Shown here one piece after another: positions 53,930-62,990 of a DNA stretch of 64,000 bases. Origin of the DNA: CAIXQW01 sp046049675. Its GTDB lineage: Bacteria; Bacteroidota; Bacteroidia; Chitinophagales; Chitinophagaceae. The DNA lies in the NCBI GenBank assembly GCA_046049675.1, contig JBJORA010000055.1, positions 1-64,000 of the forward strand, in the 5' to 3' direction. The notes beneath the pieces were generated by a model. That model made no database searches. It saw nothing but the letters and a program-made list of their open reading frames with translations, and was not told the origin of the DNA. Positions within the stretch are counted from its first letter, which is position 1. Each line of letters begins with the position of its first letter. Position numbers and translations under genes: made by a program.

Positions 53930-55255
53930 TCAATTCAATGTGATTTTACCTGTTACTACTTCGTTGATTAAAGAAGTTCGATACTCTTTTATTAGCTCTA
54001 TTTCTTGTTCAATATGAAAAATCGTATTGTGAATTATGTTTACCTTTTCCTCAATATATTTTACTATGTTCACCATTTCCTCATCACTTGGTTTTGGTAT
54101 TACCAAATTCTCCAATTGTTCTTGACTAATCATTGGAACAGCTGTTGAAGCGTTTACCAATTGAATGAACGTGGTAAAATAATTTGAAGACAATAAGTAA
54201 AATAAATATTTAGGGTTAATTAATAGACTCTTTAATATAACCATACTTGGATTTATTGTTGCCTCGCCTAAATCATCTTCAACAATAGCTACTTTGCCCA
54301 AACTACCTCTTTGAACAACTAATATTTGTCCTTTTTCAACAAAAATTTCTGGACTTTCATAATACTTTTCCCAACTAATATACTCAGGGGAAGTTAGAGA
54401 AATCTTATTATCTTGAATGTGTTTTGCACCTATAGTCAAGGCTCCTTCCCTTGCTGTGACAATATCTTGTTTACTGTAACCTTTAAATCCAACTCTACCT
54501 TGAACCTTAGAGACATATTTTATCTTTTTTATTTCCCAATGACTTGGAACATCACCTAACCACTTATCACCTGAAAACTTTGTTTCTGCATTATCATTTA
54601 ATCCTCTTATAACAGCTTTATATACGAGTGCAGTTTTTTCTTCCTTCAAACAATCTATCAATTTTTGCTTTTTAGAAATTAGATTATCTATTTCTACAAT
54701 TTTTTGGTCAAGGTAGGCAGCAATTATGTGTTGAGTTTGGATAGGTGGAAGAATTACTCTTAAATTTTCAATTACGTTCATTCCGATATTGGGCTGAGTT
54801 CCAAACGACCAAAATATCTCAACTTGCTCTTTGAAATATAAACTTGATAAACTATGAAATAAAAATCTAGGTGTTACTTTATCATTGACTCTAACCAATG
54901 CTAACGGTGACCAAATATTAAAATCAATATCTGTTTCTACAATTGCAACCTTTCCTGTAGTTGAACCTGATTTTACAATAAAAATATCATCCCTTTTTGG
55001 CTTGCATTTTAATGAATAACTTTCGTCTAATTCTTTTGAAATATAACCTCTTACAAAATCAAAATTTATGCTACCGTCTTTCACCGCTTCTGCAGAAACA
55101 AATGGAATACCATCTTCTATAAATGTTGGAGTTTCGTGAGGTCCGTCTGTGATTTTTGTTGAAACTAATCTTTTCAATGGCAAATGGGTATAATTAGACG
55201 GTATTTTACCCAACCACTTCAACCCTGTTTCAATATATTCAATCTGCTTGCTCAT
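53930..55255 (-). CDS. hsdS: Type I restriction specificity subunit HsdS, second system
   Basis: A 441-residue specificity protein: two recognition domains (about residues 10-170 and 215-390), each starting IETGLKWLGKIPSNYTHLPLKRL / KFSGDKWLGDVPSHWEIKKIKYV, each followed by a conserved helix (IAAYLDQKIVEIDNLISKKQKLIDCLKEEKTAL and VKYIEEKVNIIHNTIFHIEQEIELIKEY). No TAEL repeat. The start shares its A with the hsdM stop (TAATG). Its recognition sequence cannot be predicted. Not closely similar to the first HsdS. Confidence 0.94.
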   Translation of the reverse strand: MSKQIEYIETGLKWLGKIPSNYTHLPLKRLVSTKITDGPHETPTFIEDGIPFVSAEAVKDGSINFDFVRGYISKELDESYSLKCKPKRDDIFIVKSGSTTGKVAIVETDIDFNIWSPLALVRVNDKVTPRFLFHSLSSLYFKEQVEIFWSFGTQPNIGMNVIENLRVILPPIQTQHIIAAYLDQKIVEIDNLISKKQKLIDCLKEEKTALVYKAVIRGLNDNAETKFSGDKWLGDVPSHWEIKKIKYVSKVQGRVGFKGYSKQDIVTAREGALTIGAKHIQDNKISLTSPEYISWEKYYESPEIFVEKGQILVVQRGSLGKVAIVEDDLGEATINPSMVILKSLLINPKYLFYLLSSNYFTTFIQLVNASTAVPMISQEQLENLVIPKPSDEEMVNIVKYIEEKVNIIHNTIFHIEQEIELIKEYRTSLINEVVTGKITLN

Positions 55256-57222
55256 TACTTTATTACAGTTTGAATTAAACCTTCGGTTTCTTCTTCTAAC
55301 CTCATAATGTCTTGTCGAATTTCTTCCAAAGAACGAAGCGGTTTAAACTCGTAGAAGTATTTAGTCATATTGATTTCGTAGCCAACTTTTGTTTTGCTGT
55401 GGTCAATCCAAGCATCAGGTACGTGTGGCAATACTTCACGTTCAAAATATTCTTCAATGCTTTCTTTGAAAGGAACATTTTCATTATCTCGTAAATCGGG
55501 GTCTGCTATTTGACTTTCTCCACTACAAACTATTTCAGCTTGTGGGTCTTTGTAGCAAAAATTAGCAAGTATTTTTCTAGCTTCTGCTTTTGATAAATGA
55601 GCAATATTGTCTTGTACATAATGTCCCCATAACGTTTGACATTCATTAAAGTTTAAGTAAACTTTTTCAGGAAAACATTCTATAATTTCATCACGATAAA
55701 TAAATTCTGGTTCATTATCATTTTTTAGTAAATACTCACCATCAAATTTTAATTCTAAACGATAACGCAATGGTCTTTCAACTGTAATTCGGTGATAGGC
55801 AAAATCATCGTTATCAAAAACTTTACAAACTATGCTCTCTTCAAACTCACCGTAAATTTGGGTGATTTCTTCAATTTGTTCAGGTGAAATGAATTTGCGT
55901 TTGCTACCTAAACTTCTTACGCTGTCTTTTGAACTGCCATCTTTGAAATATGAAGTACCATTAATCAATTGAACTTTACCTTTTCTATTTCCACTTTTAC
56001 GGTTTGTTACAATCCACAAGTAAGTGCTTATGCCTGTGTTGTAAAACAATTGGTCGGGTAAAGCAATAATGGTTTCTAAATAATCTTTTTCAATTATCCA
56101 TTTTCTTATTTCACTTTCTCCGCTTCCTGCACCGCCATTAAAAAGTGGGCTACCATTGAAAATAATTCCTATTCTTGTTCCTGTGGCTTCGTCCTTCATT
56201 TTGCTCATCATATGCAAAAGAAAAAGAAAAGAACCATCATTAATTCTTGGTAGTCCTGGTCCAAAACGCCCTGCAAAACCTAATTTTTCATATTCGGCTT
56301 TAATTATTTTTTCTTCCTTTTTCCATTCTACACCAAAAGGCGGATTGGAAAGCATATAATCAAAGTTTTCTTTTTCAAGTCCGTCAGTTGTAAAAGTGTT
56401 GCCAAACTTTATTTGTGTTGGGTTTTGTCCTTTTATCAGCATTTCAGATTTGCAGATTGCATAACTTTCAGGATTTATTTCTTGTCCGAAAAGTTCCAAT
56501 CTTGCTTTTTCGTTCATCTCCTTCAATTTCATTTCGGCTACCGAAAGCATACCACCTGTTCCACAAGCTGGGTCGTACATTGTTCTTACAATTCCTTCTT
56601 TTGTAAGGGCTTTGCTATCTTCCACAAAAAGAATGTTTACCATCAATTCAATAATTTCTCGTGGTGTAAAGTGTTCTCCTGCTGTTTCGTTGCTGGCTTC
56701 GGCAAATTTTCTAATCAAATGTTCAAACACATAACCCATTCCAAGAGTGTCAAGGTCTTTATAAGATTTTTCAGAAAACTGTTTGGTAACTTCAAACAAT
56801 AAATTGCCCTCGTCCAATTTGGCAATCTGCTTGTCAAACTCGAAGTATTCAAAAATCTCTCGTCCTTGAATAGAAAAGCCGTTAATGTAATTCCTCAAAT
56901 TCGGTTGCAGATTGGTGGCGTCAGCCACCAACTTTTTCAACGTGTATTTGCTTCTGTTATGGAAACGATATTTGCTTAACTTATTTAGTTTTAATTCTTT
57001 TAGTTCAACATAGTTTTTTGTTTTGGCTTTGTCGTCTTTTTCTAATTTGTTCAGGATTTCCGCTTCCGCTAAAACAGCATCTTTGCTTGGTTCAAGCAAT
57101 TCGTCCAATCGTCTTAAAATAGTGAAAGGCAAAATCACTTTACCATAGTCGTGTTGTTTATAGTAACCTCTAAGCAGGTTTGCTATACTCCAAATGTCGT
57201 TTGCTCTTTCTTGAAAATTCAT
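55255..57222 (-). CDS. hsdM: Type I restriction methyltransferase HsdM, second system
   Basis: Start at the ATG at 57222 (MNFQERANDIWSIANLLRGY), in line with the family; the 57243 ATG adds seven residues. Methylase core: DPACGTG at 217-223 and NPPF at 293-296, with GEHFTPREIIELM before. At about 655 residues it is longer than the first HsdM because of a C-terminal extension of about 150 residues ending EEIRQDIMRLEEETEGLIQTVIK. N6-adenine specificity expected. First gene of hsdM-hsdS-Ntn-hsdR. Confidence 0.94.
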   Translation of the reverse strand: MNFQERANDIWSIANLLRGYYKQHDYGKVILPFTILRRLDELLEPSKDAVLAEAEILNKLEKDDKAKTKNYVELKELKLNKLSKYRFHNRSKYTLKKLVADATNLQPNLRNYINGFSIQGREIFEYFEFDKQIAKLDEGNLLFEVTKQFSEKSYKDLDTLGMGYVFEHLIRKFAEASNETAGEHFTPREIIELMVNILFVEDSKALTKEGIVRTMYDPACGTGGMLSVAEMKLKEMNEKARLELFGQEINPESYAICKSEMLIKGQNPTQIKFGNTFTTDGLEKENFDYMLSNPPFGVEWKKEEKIIKAEYEKLGFAGRFGPGLPRINDGSFLFLLHMMSKMKDEATGTRIGIIFNGSPLFNGGAGSGESEIRKWIIEKDYLETIIALPDQLFYNTGISTYLWIVTNRKSGNRKGKVQLINGTSYFKDGSSKDSVRSLGSKRKFISPEQIEEITQIYGEFEESIVCKVFDNDDFAYHRITVERPLRYRLELKFDGEYLLKNDNEPEFIYRDEIIECFPEKVYLNFNECQTLWGHYVQDNIAHLSKAEARKILANFCYKDPQAEIVCSGESQIADPDLRDNENVPFKESIEEYFEREVLPHVPDAWIDHSKTKVGYEINMTKYFYEFKPLRSLEEIRQDIMRLEEETEGLIQTVIK

Positions 57223-57243
57223 CTTCGTGTCAATTACCAACAA

Positions 57244-57568
57244 GTATAAATTTGTTGCCCCGCAAATTTATAAGTATTACGCGATTTCTAGCTACAATAT
57301 GATTAATTCTGTCGTGCCAGCAGCAAACTTGTGAGTCCGCTTTTAAAAGAACTTGGTAATTGGCATAATAAGTCCTGATAACAAGTACTAAGTAGCCAAA
57401 AAATGTAACCAAAGCCTTGGCTATATACCTGAGAAGCTGGCCAGTTAAATTTCTTCAACCACCCCATTCGGTGCAACGGTGCTGCTAGTAAATAGCGACG
57501 CACAAAATGCATAATACTAAGCTCAGCGAAAATAGTTATTACTTTTTCAAGCTTTTAGGCTCTTTGTA
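57244..57568. other. 325-bp intergenic region upstream of the second hsd operon
   Basis: Contains only short frames (69 codons at 57303-57512, minus strand) without recognisable features. Presumably carries the promoter of hsdM on the minus strand; no strong TAnnTTTG element was located. Confidence 0.4.
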
Positions 57569-58822
57569 CTATTTAGATATTATTTTTCCAATGGCTTCGC
57601 TAGGCATTGTAGGGGAAGAATCTTCTTTTAGCAAGCCAGTTTCAGCTCTGCTAAATAAAGATTGCATTATTAATTGTCTATCTCGTTCATCCACTTTACT
57701 GTCTTTTAATAATGCCAAGTAAAAATATGTAAGTGTATGTCGTTCTTCGCAATCTCGTGCTAGGTGAAAAGAACTAAACATAACTTTTGTAACTGCCCTA
57801 ATACAAAATGCGATGAATGAAATAAGTGTGATGTACACAATAGCCCATCTTATGGATGCGCTCTTATCATTTCCAAACCAGCTCAGGTAAATTTGTTCTG
57901 GCGCAGCCCATAGAATTTTACCGAGGGAAATGCTCGCTAGCAAAACAAGTGCAATTAAAACACTTAGTGCAAGCCAGCCTTGCTTTTTTAATTCTTGGGC
58001 ACGAGTCTTCCAATACAGGGCAGGCTCCTCAAGTTTCAACTTTACACTATACGTATTTTCTAATTCAGAAATTTTTTTGATTGTAGGTTGATACCATTTC
58101 TGCCACTGCTCCGTTTGCGTATCTGCAAACCAAGTAGTAAAATCAAGGTCCTTTTGGTCTCGTAGATTATCAATTTTTTTTGCATAGTCATCAAATTTGG
58201 CGTTAGCTGCAGTTAAATGCTGTGTCAAAAGCGCTTCAGAGGTATTCAAATAAGTTTGAAAATCTGCCAATGCGTTATTAACGGCTTCGCTGCCTACATT
58301 TTGCCTGTCTACATTTGCAAGATTGCTATTAAACATGAAATCATATACTAATAGTCCACCAAGAAAGTGATCTTTATAATTCGCATTAAAATTATTGCCA
58401 ACTACACAATTAAATGCTCCTTGAAAGTAGCTAGGTTTGTTTTTATGTATATGCAACAAGAACTCCACTTCAGGCCTATCATATGGTAAAGGGTACTTTC
58501 GCTTATGCTGCATCAGCTCCTTTACTGTTTGCCAGTAATGTGCTAAGTTACCAATCTGGTTATTATCGTAATTAATAATGAAGGCAACTATTTGATCTCT
58601 AATTCCGGTGAAGTAGTTTTTCGACTCCACAAGCTCCATCGGCAGGTCTGTATGCTTTGCCCAGCCTGCAATTTGCTGATTAAGATATTCGTAGATTGCT
58701 GAAACACCAGTTAACGGTATCACTGTATTTACGTAGCTAAAATCAAAGGTTTCGGTAACAGATGAGTACCATTGCGCGTTACTAGAAGCTGCAATTTTTA
58801 ATTTAAGTTCATTATTTGTCAT
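57569..58822 (-). CDS. Two-helix membrane protein, DUF6161-like
   Basis: The ATG at 58822 (MTNNELKLKIAASSNAQWYS) is preferred over a TTG at 58855. The 417-residue protein has a large soluble N-terminal part (to about residue 285) with a coiled-coil-like stretch (residues 190-260), then two membrane helices (GWLALSVLIALVLLASISLG and WAIVYITLISFIAFCIRAV) and a conserved tail FHLARDCEERHTLTYFYLALLKDSKVDERDRQLIMQSLFSRAETGLL. I recall this tail from DUF6161-type proteins near defence genes; family membership unverified. Upstream of the second hsd operon on the same strand. Confidence 0.65.
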   Translation of the reverse strand: MTNNELKLKIAASSNAQWYSSVTETFDFSYVNTVIPLTGVSAIYEYLNQQIAGWAKHTDLPMELVESKNYFTGIRDQIVAFIINYDNNQIGNLAHYWQTVKELMQHKRKYPLPYDRPEVEFLLHIHKNKPSYFQGAFNCVVGNNFNANYKDHFLGGLLVYDFMFNSNLANVDRQNVGSEAVNNALADFQTYLNTSEALLTQHLTAANAKFDDYAKKIDNLRDQKDLDFTTWFADTQTEQWQKWYQPTIKKISELENTYSVKLKLEEPALYWKTRAQELKKQGWLALSVLIALVLLASISLGKILWAAPEQIYLSWFGNDKSASIRWAIVYITLISFIAFCIRAVTKVMFSSFHLARDCEERHTLTYFYLALLKDSKVDERDRQLIMQSLFSRAETGLLKEDSSPTMPSEAIGKIISK

Positions 58823-59078
58823 CAAAGTCTTACTATTGTTAGAATTTAGGTGCAATTGCTATAACCACAATAATAAGCGGCTGCTTGCGTACAACCAAGT
58901 CTTTAACAAAAATGCCCTATGCATCGCAATCTTCTTCGCTACGCTTAAAAACATAGCTTTTCATCATGGTTGGCATATAGCTGCTCCAAGTTAATATATT
59001 GTAGAAAAAGTGTAGGTCTTTTAGGCTGCATTTTTAGCTATGTGTCACCCAAATTTGTATCGGCAAGCAAACTGCGCC

Positions 59079-59699
59079 TCACATCAACGCCCCCTTATAC
59101 CCCCAATAATACTCCGCTATCAACCCCGCCTTATCAAGCCCATTAATGATGCGGCGTGCATTGAGCGGGTCTTCTGTTTTGGCATTAAAATACTGTTCCA
59201 AGTTGCGACCTGTGAAGTCGCCACGGAGACTGGCGCCTTTGCACATACCTTCAAACATAATACGGGCAGCGATATCGGGTTGGAGTGCGAGTTCTGGGTG
59301 CTTGAGTAAATCTATACCGAGGAGGCGGCCCATTAGTTCGTAGTTTTCGTACCAAGTGAGTTGAACATAGCCACGGCCGTAATACAGTTTGTTGGGCCAG
59401 GTATAAGATTGGCCACTTTGCTTGATGCGCTTACCGTAGCGTCGGCCTCTGCCTCTGCCGTATTCTTCTATGGGCTGCATGGTTTTGGCGCATTCGTGAT
59501 GCACCGTAGCGAGCATATAGGCCAGGTGGCGTAAGTCCTGGAGGCTAGCTTGGGCTTCCCACTCATCTAAAATATAATTAAGCCCTTGCACTTGGCTATC
59601 ACTTAGTTTGCGTAAGCCTAAGGCTGGCGTGTTGCGTATGGTGCTAAAGAATTTTGTGCGGTTGATTTGCTTTGGATTTTGGCTTTTTGTTGTTGACAT
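59079..59699 (-). CDS. GH19 chitinase/lysozyme-like hydrolase without signal peptide
   Basis: A 206-residue protein. LAYMLATVHHECAKTMQPIEEYG carries the putative catalytic Glu69, and LYYGRGYVQLTWYENYELMG is the characteristic GH19 block. C-terminal half includes RIMFEGMCKGASLRGDFTGRNL and NARRIINGLDKAGLIAEYY. No signal or membrane segment, which is usual for phage-type endolysins needing a holin or another export route. No phage structural genes are nearby. Likely degrades peptidoglycan or chitin-like polymer. Confidence 0.82.
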   Translation of the reverse strand: MSTTKSQNPKQINRTKFFSTIRNTPALGLRKLSDSQVQGLNYILDEWEAQASLQDLRHLAYMLATVHHECAKTMQPIEEYGRGRGRRYGKRIKQSGQSYTWPNKLYYGRGYVQLTWYENYELMGRLLGIDLLKHPELALQPDIAARIMFEGMCKGASLRGDFTGRNLEQYFNAKTEDPLNARRIINGLDKAGLIAEYYWGYKGALM

Positions 59700-59703
59700 A
59701 ATT

Positions 59704-60005
59704 AGTTAATTGAAAATTCAGTTAATTGAAAATTGATAATTGAAAATGAAAAATTCAGCCAATGGACAATTCTTCTAATGGATAATTGATAATGGATAAT
59801 GGACAATTCAGCCAATGGATAGTGGATAATTGATAATGGAAAATTTGTCAAGTCCTAAAAATATAAAGTTTAGAAAAGCAGCAGTAACAGCACAACAACT
59901 CAACAATACAACAATTGAACAATACAACAATGTAACAATTGAACAATACAACAATTCAACAAAGTAACAATTTAACAATGTAACAATGTAACAATTCAAC
60001 AATGT
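59704..60005. repeat. AT-rich simple repeats including a 14-copy 8-bp array
   Basis: From 59704 to about 59851 there are interwoven copies of TAATTGATAATGGA-like units, including two CAGCCAATGGA blocks. From 59894 to 60005 the unit AACAATnn repeats 14 times with no gaps (112 bp). The sequence lies between the GH19 gene and the patatin gene. A 72-codon reading frame across it (59808-60026) is an artefact. Confidence 0.85.
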
Positions 60006-60050
60006 AGCAACAGAACTATTTGTCAACGATAACCACTTATTGGTAGGCGT

Positions 60051-61106
60051 TTAATACGACAGTTCTGTGCCTCCTTCCACCAACACCTTAGCCACACTCC
60101 TCAGCGTAGCCTCGTGCATCGTTAGCGTATTTTCTGCTACTGCTTTTAAGCTCTCTATATTAGCAGCAGATATATTATCGAAGCGGGCATCTACTTGGCC
60201 TATCACGCGCAAGTCGGCATCTATGCGCACGTAGCGTGTGCTGTTTTTGCCATGTGCTGCATCAAAGAGGGCACGCATTTGATAGTCGGTGGTGTCGGCA
60301 ACGCCACTCATAATCATATCTATTAAATGCGGTATCATTAACATCGTTGGGGCATCACGTAGTGCTTGGTAATCTATGGCTTCGCGGTAAGTACCTGTGC
60401 CTAGGCTTAGCATAAACATGTCTGCTGCTGTGGGTGCATCTTTGGCTTTACGTACTTCGGCATAGGCGCATAAGGCAGGATTGTTGGCAAAGATGCCGCC
60501 GTCAATTAAAGGATAACAAGTTTGTGCGTGGCTAAGCGAGCTAATAAGCGCTGGCTCAAAATAAGTGGGCGCTGCCGCGGTAGCACGACAAACATCGCGC
60601 ACATAAAAATTCTTGCGATTGCTTTGTGCAGCTGTATGCTGTGTAAAAAAATGAGGCCGCCTGCTATCTATATTATATGCTGTAATAAGCGAGGGCTTGC
60701 TTAGCTGCCTTAATTCAATATCGCCAAATTGTTTGGCTAGTAATTGCTCTAGCGGTTCTGCATTATAAATTTCGTCGGTAAAGCCAATCTTAAGACTGTG
60801 GCTAAACACACTAAGCAAGGCACGTAGTACACTATGCTTTGGTACAAAAATACTCTGCCCGTGGGCTACATATAAATCAAAGGCGTCGCGCGCTGTAAAA
60901 CGGTAATTATTGTGGTTGGGCGGCGCTAGCAATAAGCAGCTAATAATACCACCTGTACTGGTGCCTGCTACAAAGTCGAAGTAGTCGGCAAGTCGTGCTT
61001 GCTTATTATTGCTAAGCGTCTGTAATTCTTCTTCTAAAAAACTTAGCAAGTAGGCAGGCACTATACCACGAATACCACCGCCATCTATACTTAATATGCG
61101 TATCAT
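60051..61106 (-). CDS. Patatin-like phospholipase
   Basis: A 351-residue serine lipase of the patatin family. The oxyanion motif DGGGIRG is at residues 8-14, the nucleophile Ser50 in GTSTGG, and the dyad Asp in LIDGGIFANNP near residue 205. Preceded by DYFDFVA. It hydrolyses acyl chains from phospholipids. No CD-NTase gene neighbours it, so its membership in a CBASS defence system is not supported. No signal peptide; cytoplasmic or membrane-associated. Confidence 0.9.
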   Translation of the reverse strand: MIRILSIDGGGIRGIVPAYLLSFLEEELQTLSNNKQARLADYFDFVAGTSTGGIISCLLLAPPNHNNYRFTARDAFDLYVAHGQSIFVPKHSVLRALLSVFSHSLKIGFTDEIYNAEPLEQLLAKQFGDIELRQLSKPSLITAYNIDSRRPHFFTQHTAAQSNRKNFYVRDVCRATAAAPTYFEPALISSLSHAQTCYPLIDGGIFANNPALCAYAEVRKAKDAPTAADMFMLSLGTGTYREAIDYQALRDAPTMLMIPHLIDMIMSGVADTTDYQMRALFDAAHGKNSTRYVRIDADLRVIGQVDARFDNISAANIESLKAVAENTLTMHEATLRSVAKVLVEGGTELSY

Positions 61107-61156
61107 AATCGATTCAATTTTTTGAGGTGTTACTTGCTAAGGAAGCAGTTTTACAA

Positions 61157-61190
61157 ATGCCGCTTCTGTGGTGCATCACAGAAGCGGCAT
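61157..61190 (-). terminator. Strong hairpin terminator between the two minus-strand genes
   Basis: ATGCCGCTTCTGTG (61157-61170), loop GTGCAT, CACAGAAGCGGCAT (61177-61190): a perfect 14-bp stem. Downstream on the minus strand is TTGTAAAAC, a weak U tract. It lies after the stop of the 61251-62192 gene and before patatin, so it likely ends the upstream transcript. Confidence 0.75.
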
Positions 61191-61250
61191 GCTTTTGCAC
61201 ACATGGGCAAATTGTGCAAGCTTAAACAAGCAACATGGTTACAAACTATA

Positions 61251-62192
61251 CTAGCCTTCTATCCACACCTTTACGCGTGCAGGTACCGCACTAATATTAT
61301 TACCTACGATATAAGTACCTACACCACCCAAGTTGCTTATCAATCTTTGGCGCGTTTCGCCAGCAGGTATCAGCAATTCTTGTGTACCTATTTGTGCATC
61401 TGCCATGCTGAGGCTAATAGCCACATTTGCTGTATCGCTTAGGTTTTGTACAATTACCAAAGTGTCTGGGCTGTAGCGAGGCAGTCTGTGTAAGGTAATG
61501 ACTTTGCCTTCCAAAACTTCTACATCTACCTGCGGTGGTGTTTGACTACCATTCACATCTAGTGCGCGTGCATCCAAATACAGTTTGTAAAACACAGGGT
61601 CGCTGCTTTCAAACAAACGCATGTGAACATCTATTTGGCCATCCAATTTTTCTAAAGCTTGCGCCAATAAATTGTCAACAATTTCGCGATGGCGTTTGCG
61701 CTTGTCTGCCGCCAAACTAGGATCGTTAACGCATAATAGCAGCGCATCGTAGGAATCGCTAAGTGCTTGCAAGTCTGCGGCAACTATACCCACAGGTGCA
61801 AGATTAGAAAGCAGTGGTGTAGCAATACTTAGCATAGTTTTGCTATTGGTTAGCAATTCTTCCTCGCTCATACTATACCAACTACTGGTATTAAAGTCCG
61901 CATTTTTACGCAAGGTATCATTGCCAGTACTAGCCGCATAAGAGCTTAAGGCATTACTAATTTTTAATGCCTCTTGCTCTACAATTTTACGCTTCTTAGC
62001 CTTGTCCATGGTTACACCACGCAAGTCGAGGCTTGCTTCTATATCGGCGTTAATAATTTCTGTTACCAGCGCACTATGGTCTGATAGGAGTGGTGGTAAG
62101 TCTGCGATGGTAGCCAATTTGCTACCATTCTTGTTACTAAAGTTCATCACCTTTAGCATCATGCCAAGATACATTTCATTATTTTTATTCAT
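61251..62192 (-). CDS. Hypothetical alpha-helical plus beta C-terminal protein
   Basis: A 313-residue protein not assigned to a family. The N-terminal 210 residues are helical, rich in Leu, Ala, Asp and Ser (KNGSKLATIADLPPLLSDHSALV; LSSYAASTGND), the last 100 are beta-rich (VDVEVLEGKVITLHRLPRYSPDTLVIVQNLSDTANVAISLSM; LIPAGETRQRLIS). No signal peptide. A terminator separates it from the patatin gene. Confidence 0.5.
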   Translation of the reverse strand: MNKNNEMYLGMMLKVMNFSNKNGSKLATIADLPPLLSDHSALVTEIINADIEASLDLRGVTMDKAKKRKIVEQEALKISNALSSYAASTGNDTLRKNADFNTSSWYSMSEEELLTNSKTMLSIATPLLSNLAPVGIVAADLQALSDSYDALLLCVNDPSLAADKRKRHREIVDNLLAQALEKLDGQIDVHMRLFESSDPVFYKLYLDARALDVNGSQTPPQVDVEVLEGKVITLHRLPRYSPDTLVIVQNLSDTANVAISLSMADAQIGTQELLIPAGETRQRLISNLGGVGTYIVGNNISAVPARVKVWIEG

Positions 62193-62771
62193 GACTACTT
62201 ATTTTTATTTTTTATCTGTTTTTATTTGTTGCAGCTTTTTTATTGCAAGCATCTCTAATTTTTTTTTACTTGCTTTGTTACGCAAGGCATACTTTGCTAC
62301 AGCTGCTTATAGCATTCGTCCTTGTTCAATTAATTTGTAATGCTGCAATGGGGAGGAGCGCGTTGGCCTCTTAATTTCTGTTTCATCTTTCAAGCACAAT
62401 ACCAAGTTTCTGGTATTGTAAACGAAAAATATACGCGTATGTATTGTGTGCATTTCTATAATTAGATTACACTTAACATTTTTTACCGTGGGCTTGCAGT
62501 GCACTTACAAATGCATGACCTAGGCATTACATTCTGTGTATTTTCTATTCTTATTTATTTTACGCTTAGCAAAAGATTTGTTTACAACACAAAGCTAATA
62601 AGCACAACTAGCGCTAACATTAAATTGCGTACACGTACCATCGTATAGCAAAGCACTACAAGGGTTTTACAAACACGCATGTTTGCAAAAGCGACAATAA
62701 TAATTAATTATCACTTAGTAATATTCATTTACACAAGCGCAATTTTTATTTACTACTCATTGCGTCTTTTT
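62193..62771. other. 579-bp intergenic region left of the 21-bp array
   Basis: AT-rich; no gene, RNA or hairpin of note. Short frames at 62307-62504 have no support. Confidence 0.4.
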
Positions 62772-62990
62772 TAGCCAACAGTCTGTCTCGTTTAGCCAAC
62801 AGTTTGTCTTGATTAGCCAACAGTCTGTCTCGTTTAGCCAACAGTTTGTCTTGATTAGCAAACGCTCTGTCTTCTTTAGCAAACAGTCTGTCTTGATTGG
62901 CAAACGCGCTGTCTTGTTTAGCAAAAAGTTTGTCTCGTTTAGCAAACGAAAAATATTTTTTTGAAATTTGAAAATCAAATTGCTAAACAA
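62757..62990 (-). CDS. Possible heptad-repeat peptide ORF from block 1
   Basis: A 77-codon minus-strand frame starting MFSNLIFKFQKNIFRLLNET; nine heptads with Leu in the same register and N/I/K-[E/K]-T following. Coding is unproven: a 21-bp repeat without a stop is open by construction. Start region overlaps the divergent plus-strand frame by 23 bp. Confidence 0.25.
   Translation of the reverse strand: MFSNLIFKFQKNIFRLLNETNFLLNKTARLPIKTDCLLKKTERLLIKTNCWLNETDCWLIKTNCWLNETDCWLKKTQ
62772..62948 (-). repeat. 21-bp tandem array, block 1 (minus orientation)
   Basis: Eight complete units of 21 bp (TAGCCAACAGTCTGTCTCGTT and variants) plus a partial ninth at 62940. Units alternate ...CTCGTT / ...CTTGAT in the first four, giving a 42-bp higher-order period. 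Minus-strand translation gives heptads such as WLNETDC, LLIKTNC, LLNKTAR and LLNETNF. The opposite block shares the core CTAAACGAGACAG in the reverse orientation. Confidence 0.9.

Noticed and set aside
57303..57512. 69-codon minus-strand frame upstream of hsdM
   Set aside because: No recognisable motif and atypical composition; kept as intergenic.
59808..60026. 72-codon minus-strand frame
   Set aside because: It is produced by the AACAATnn repeat; composition (Leu/Cys/Val runs) is the repeat translated.
60051..61106. Patatin as CBASS effector (CapV)
   Set aside because: No CD-NTase, Cap2 or Cap3 gene is near; only the generic patatin motif is present.
59079..61106. GH19 gene as evidence of a prophage
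   Set aside because: No integrase, terminase, capsid or tail genes accompany it.
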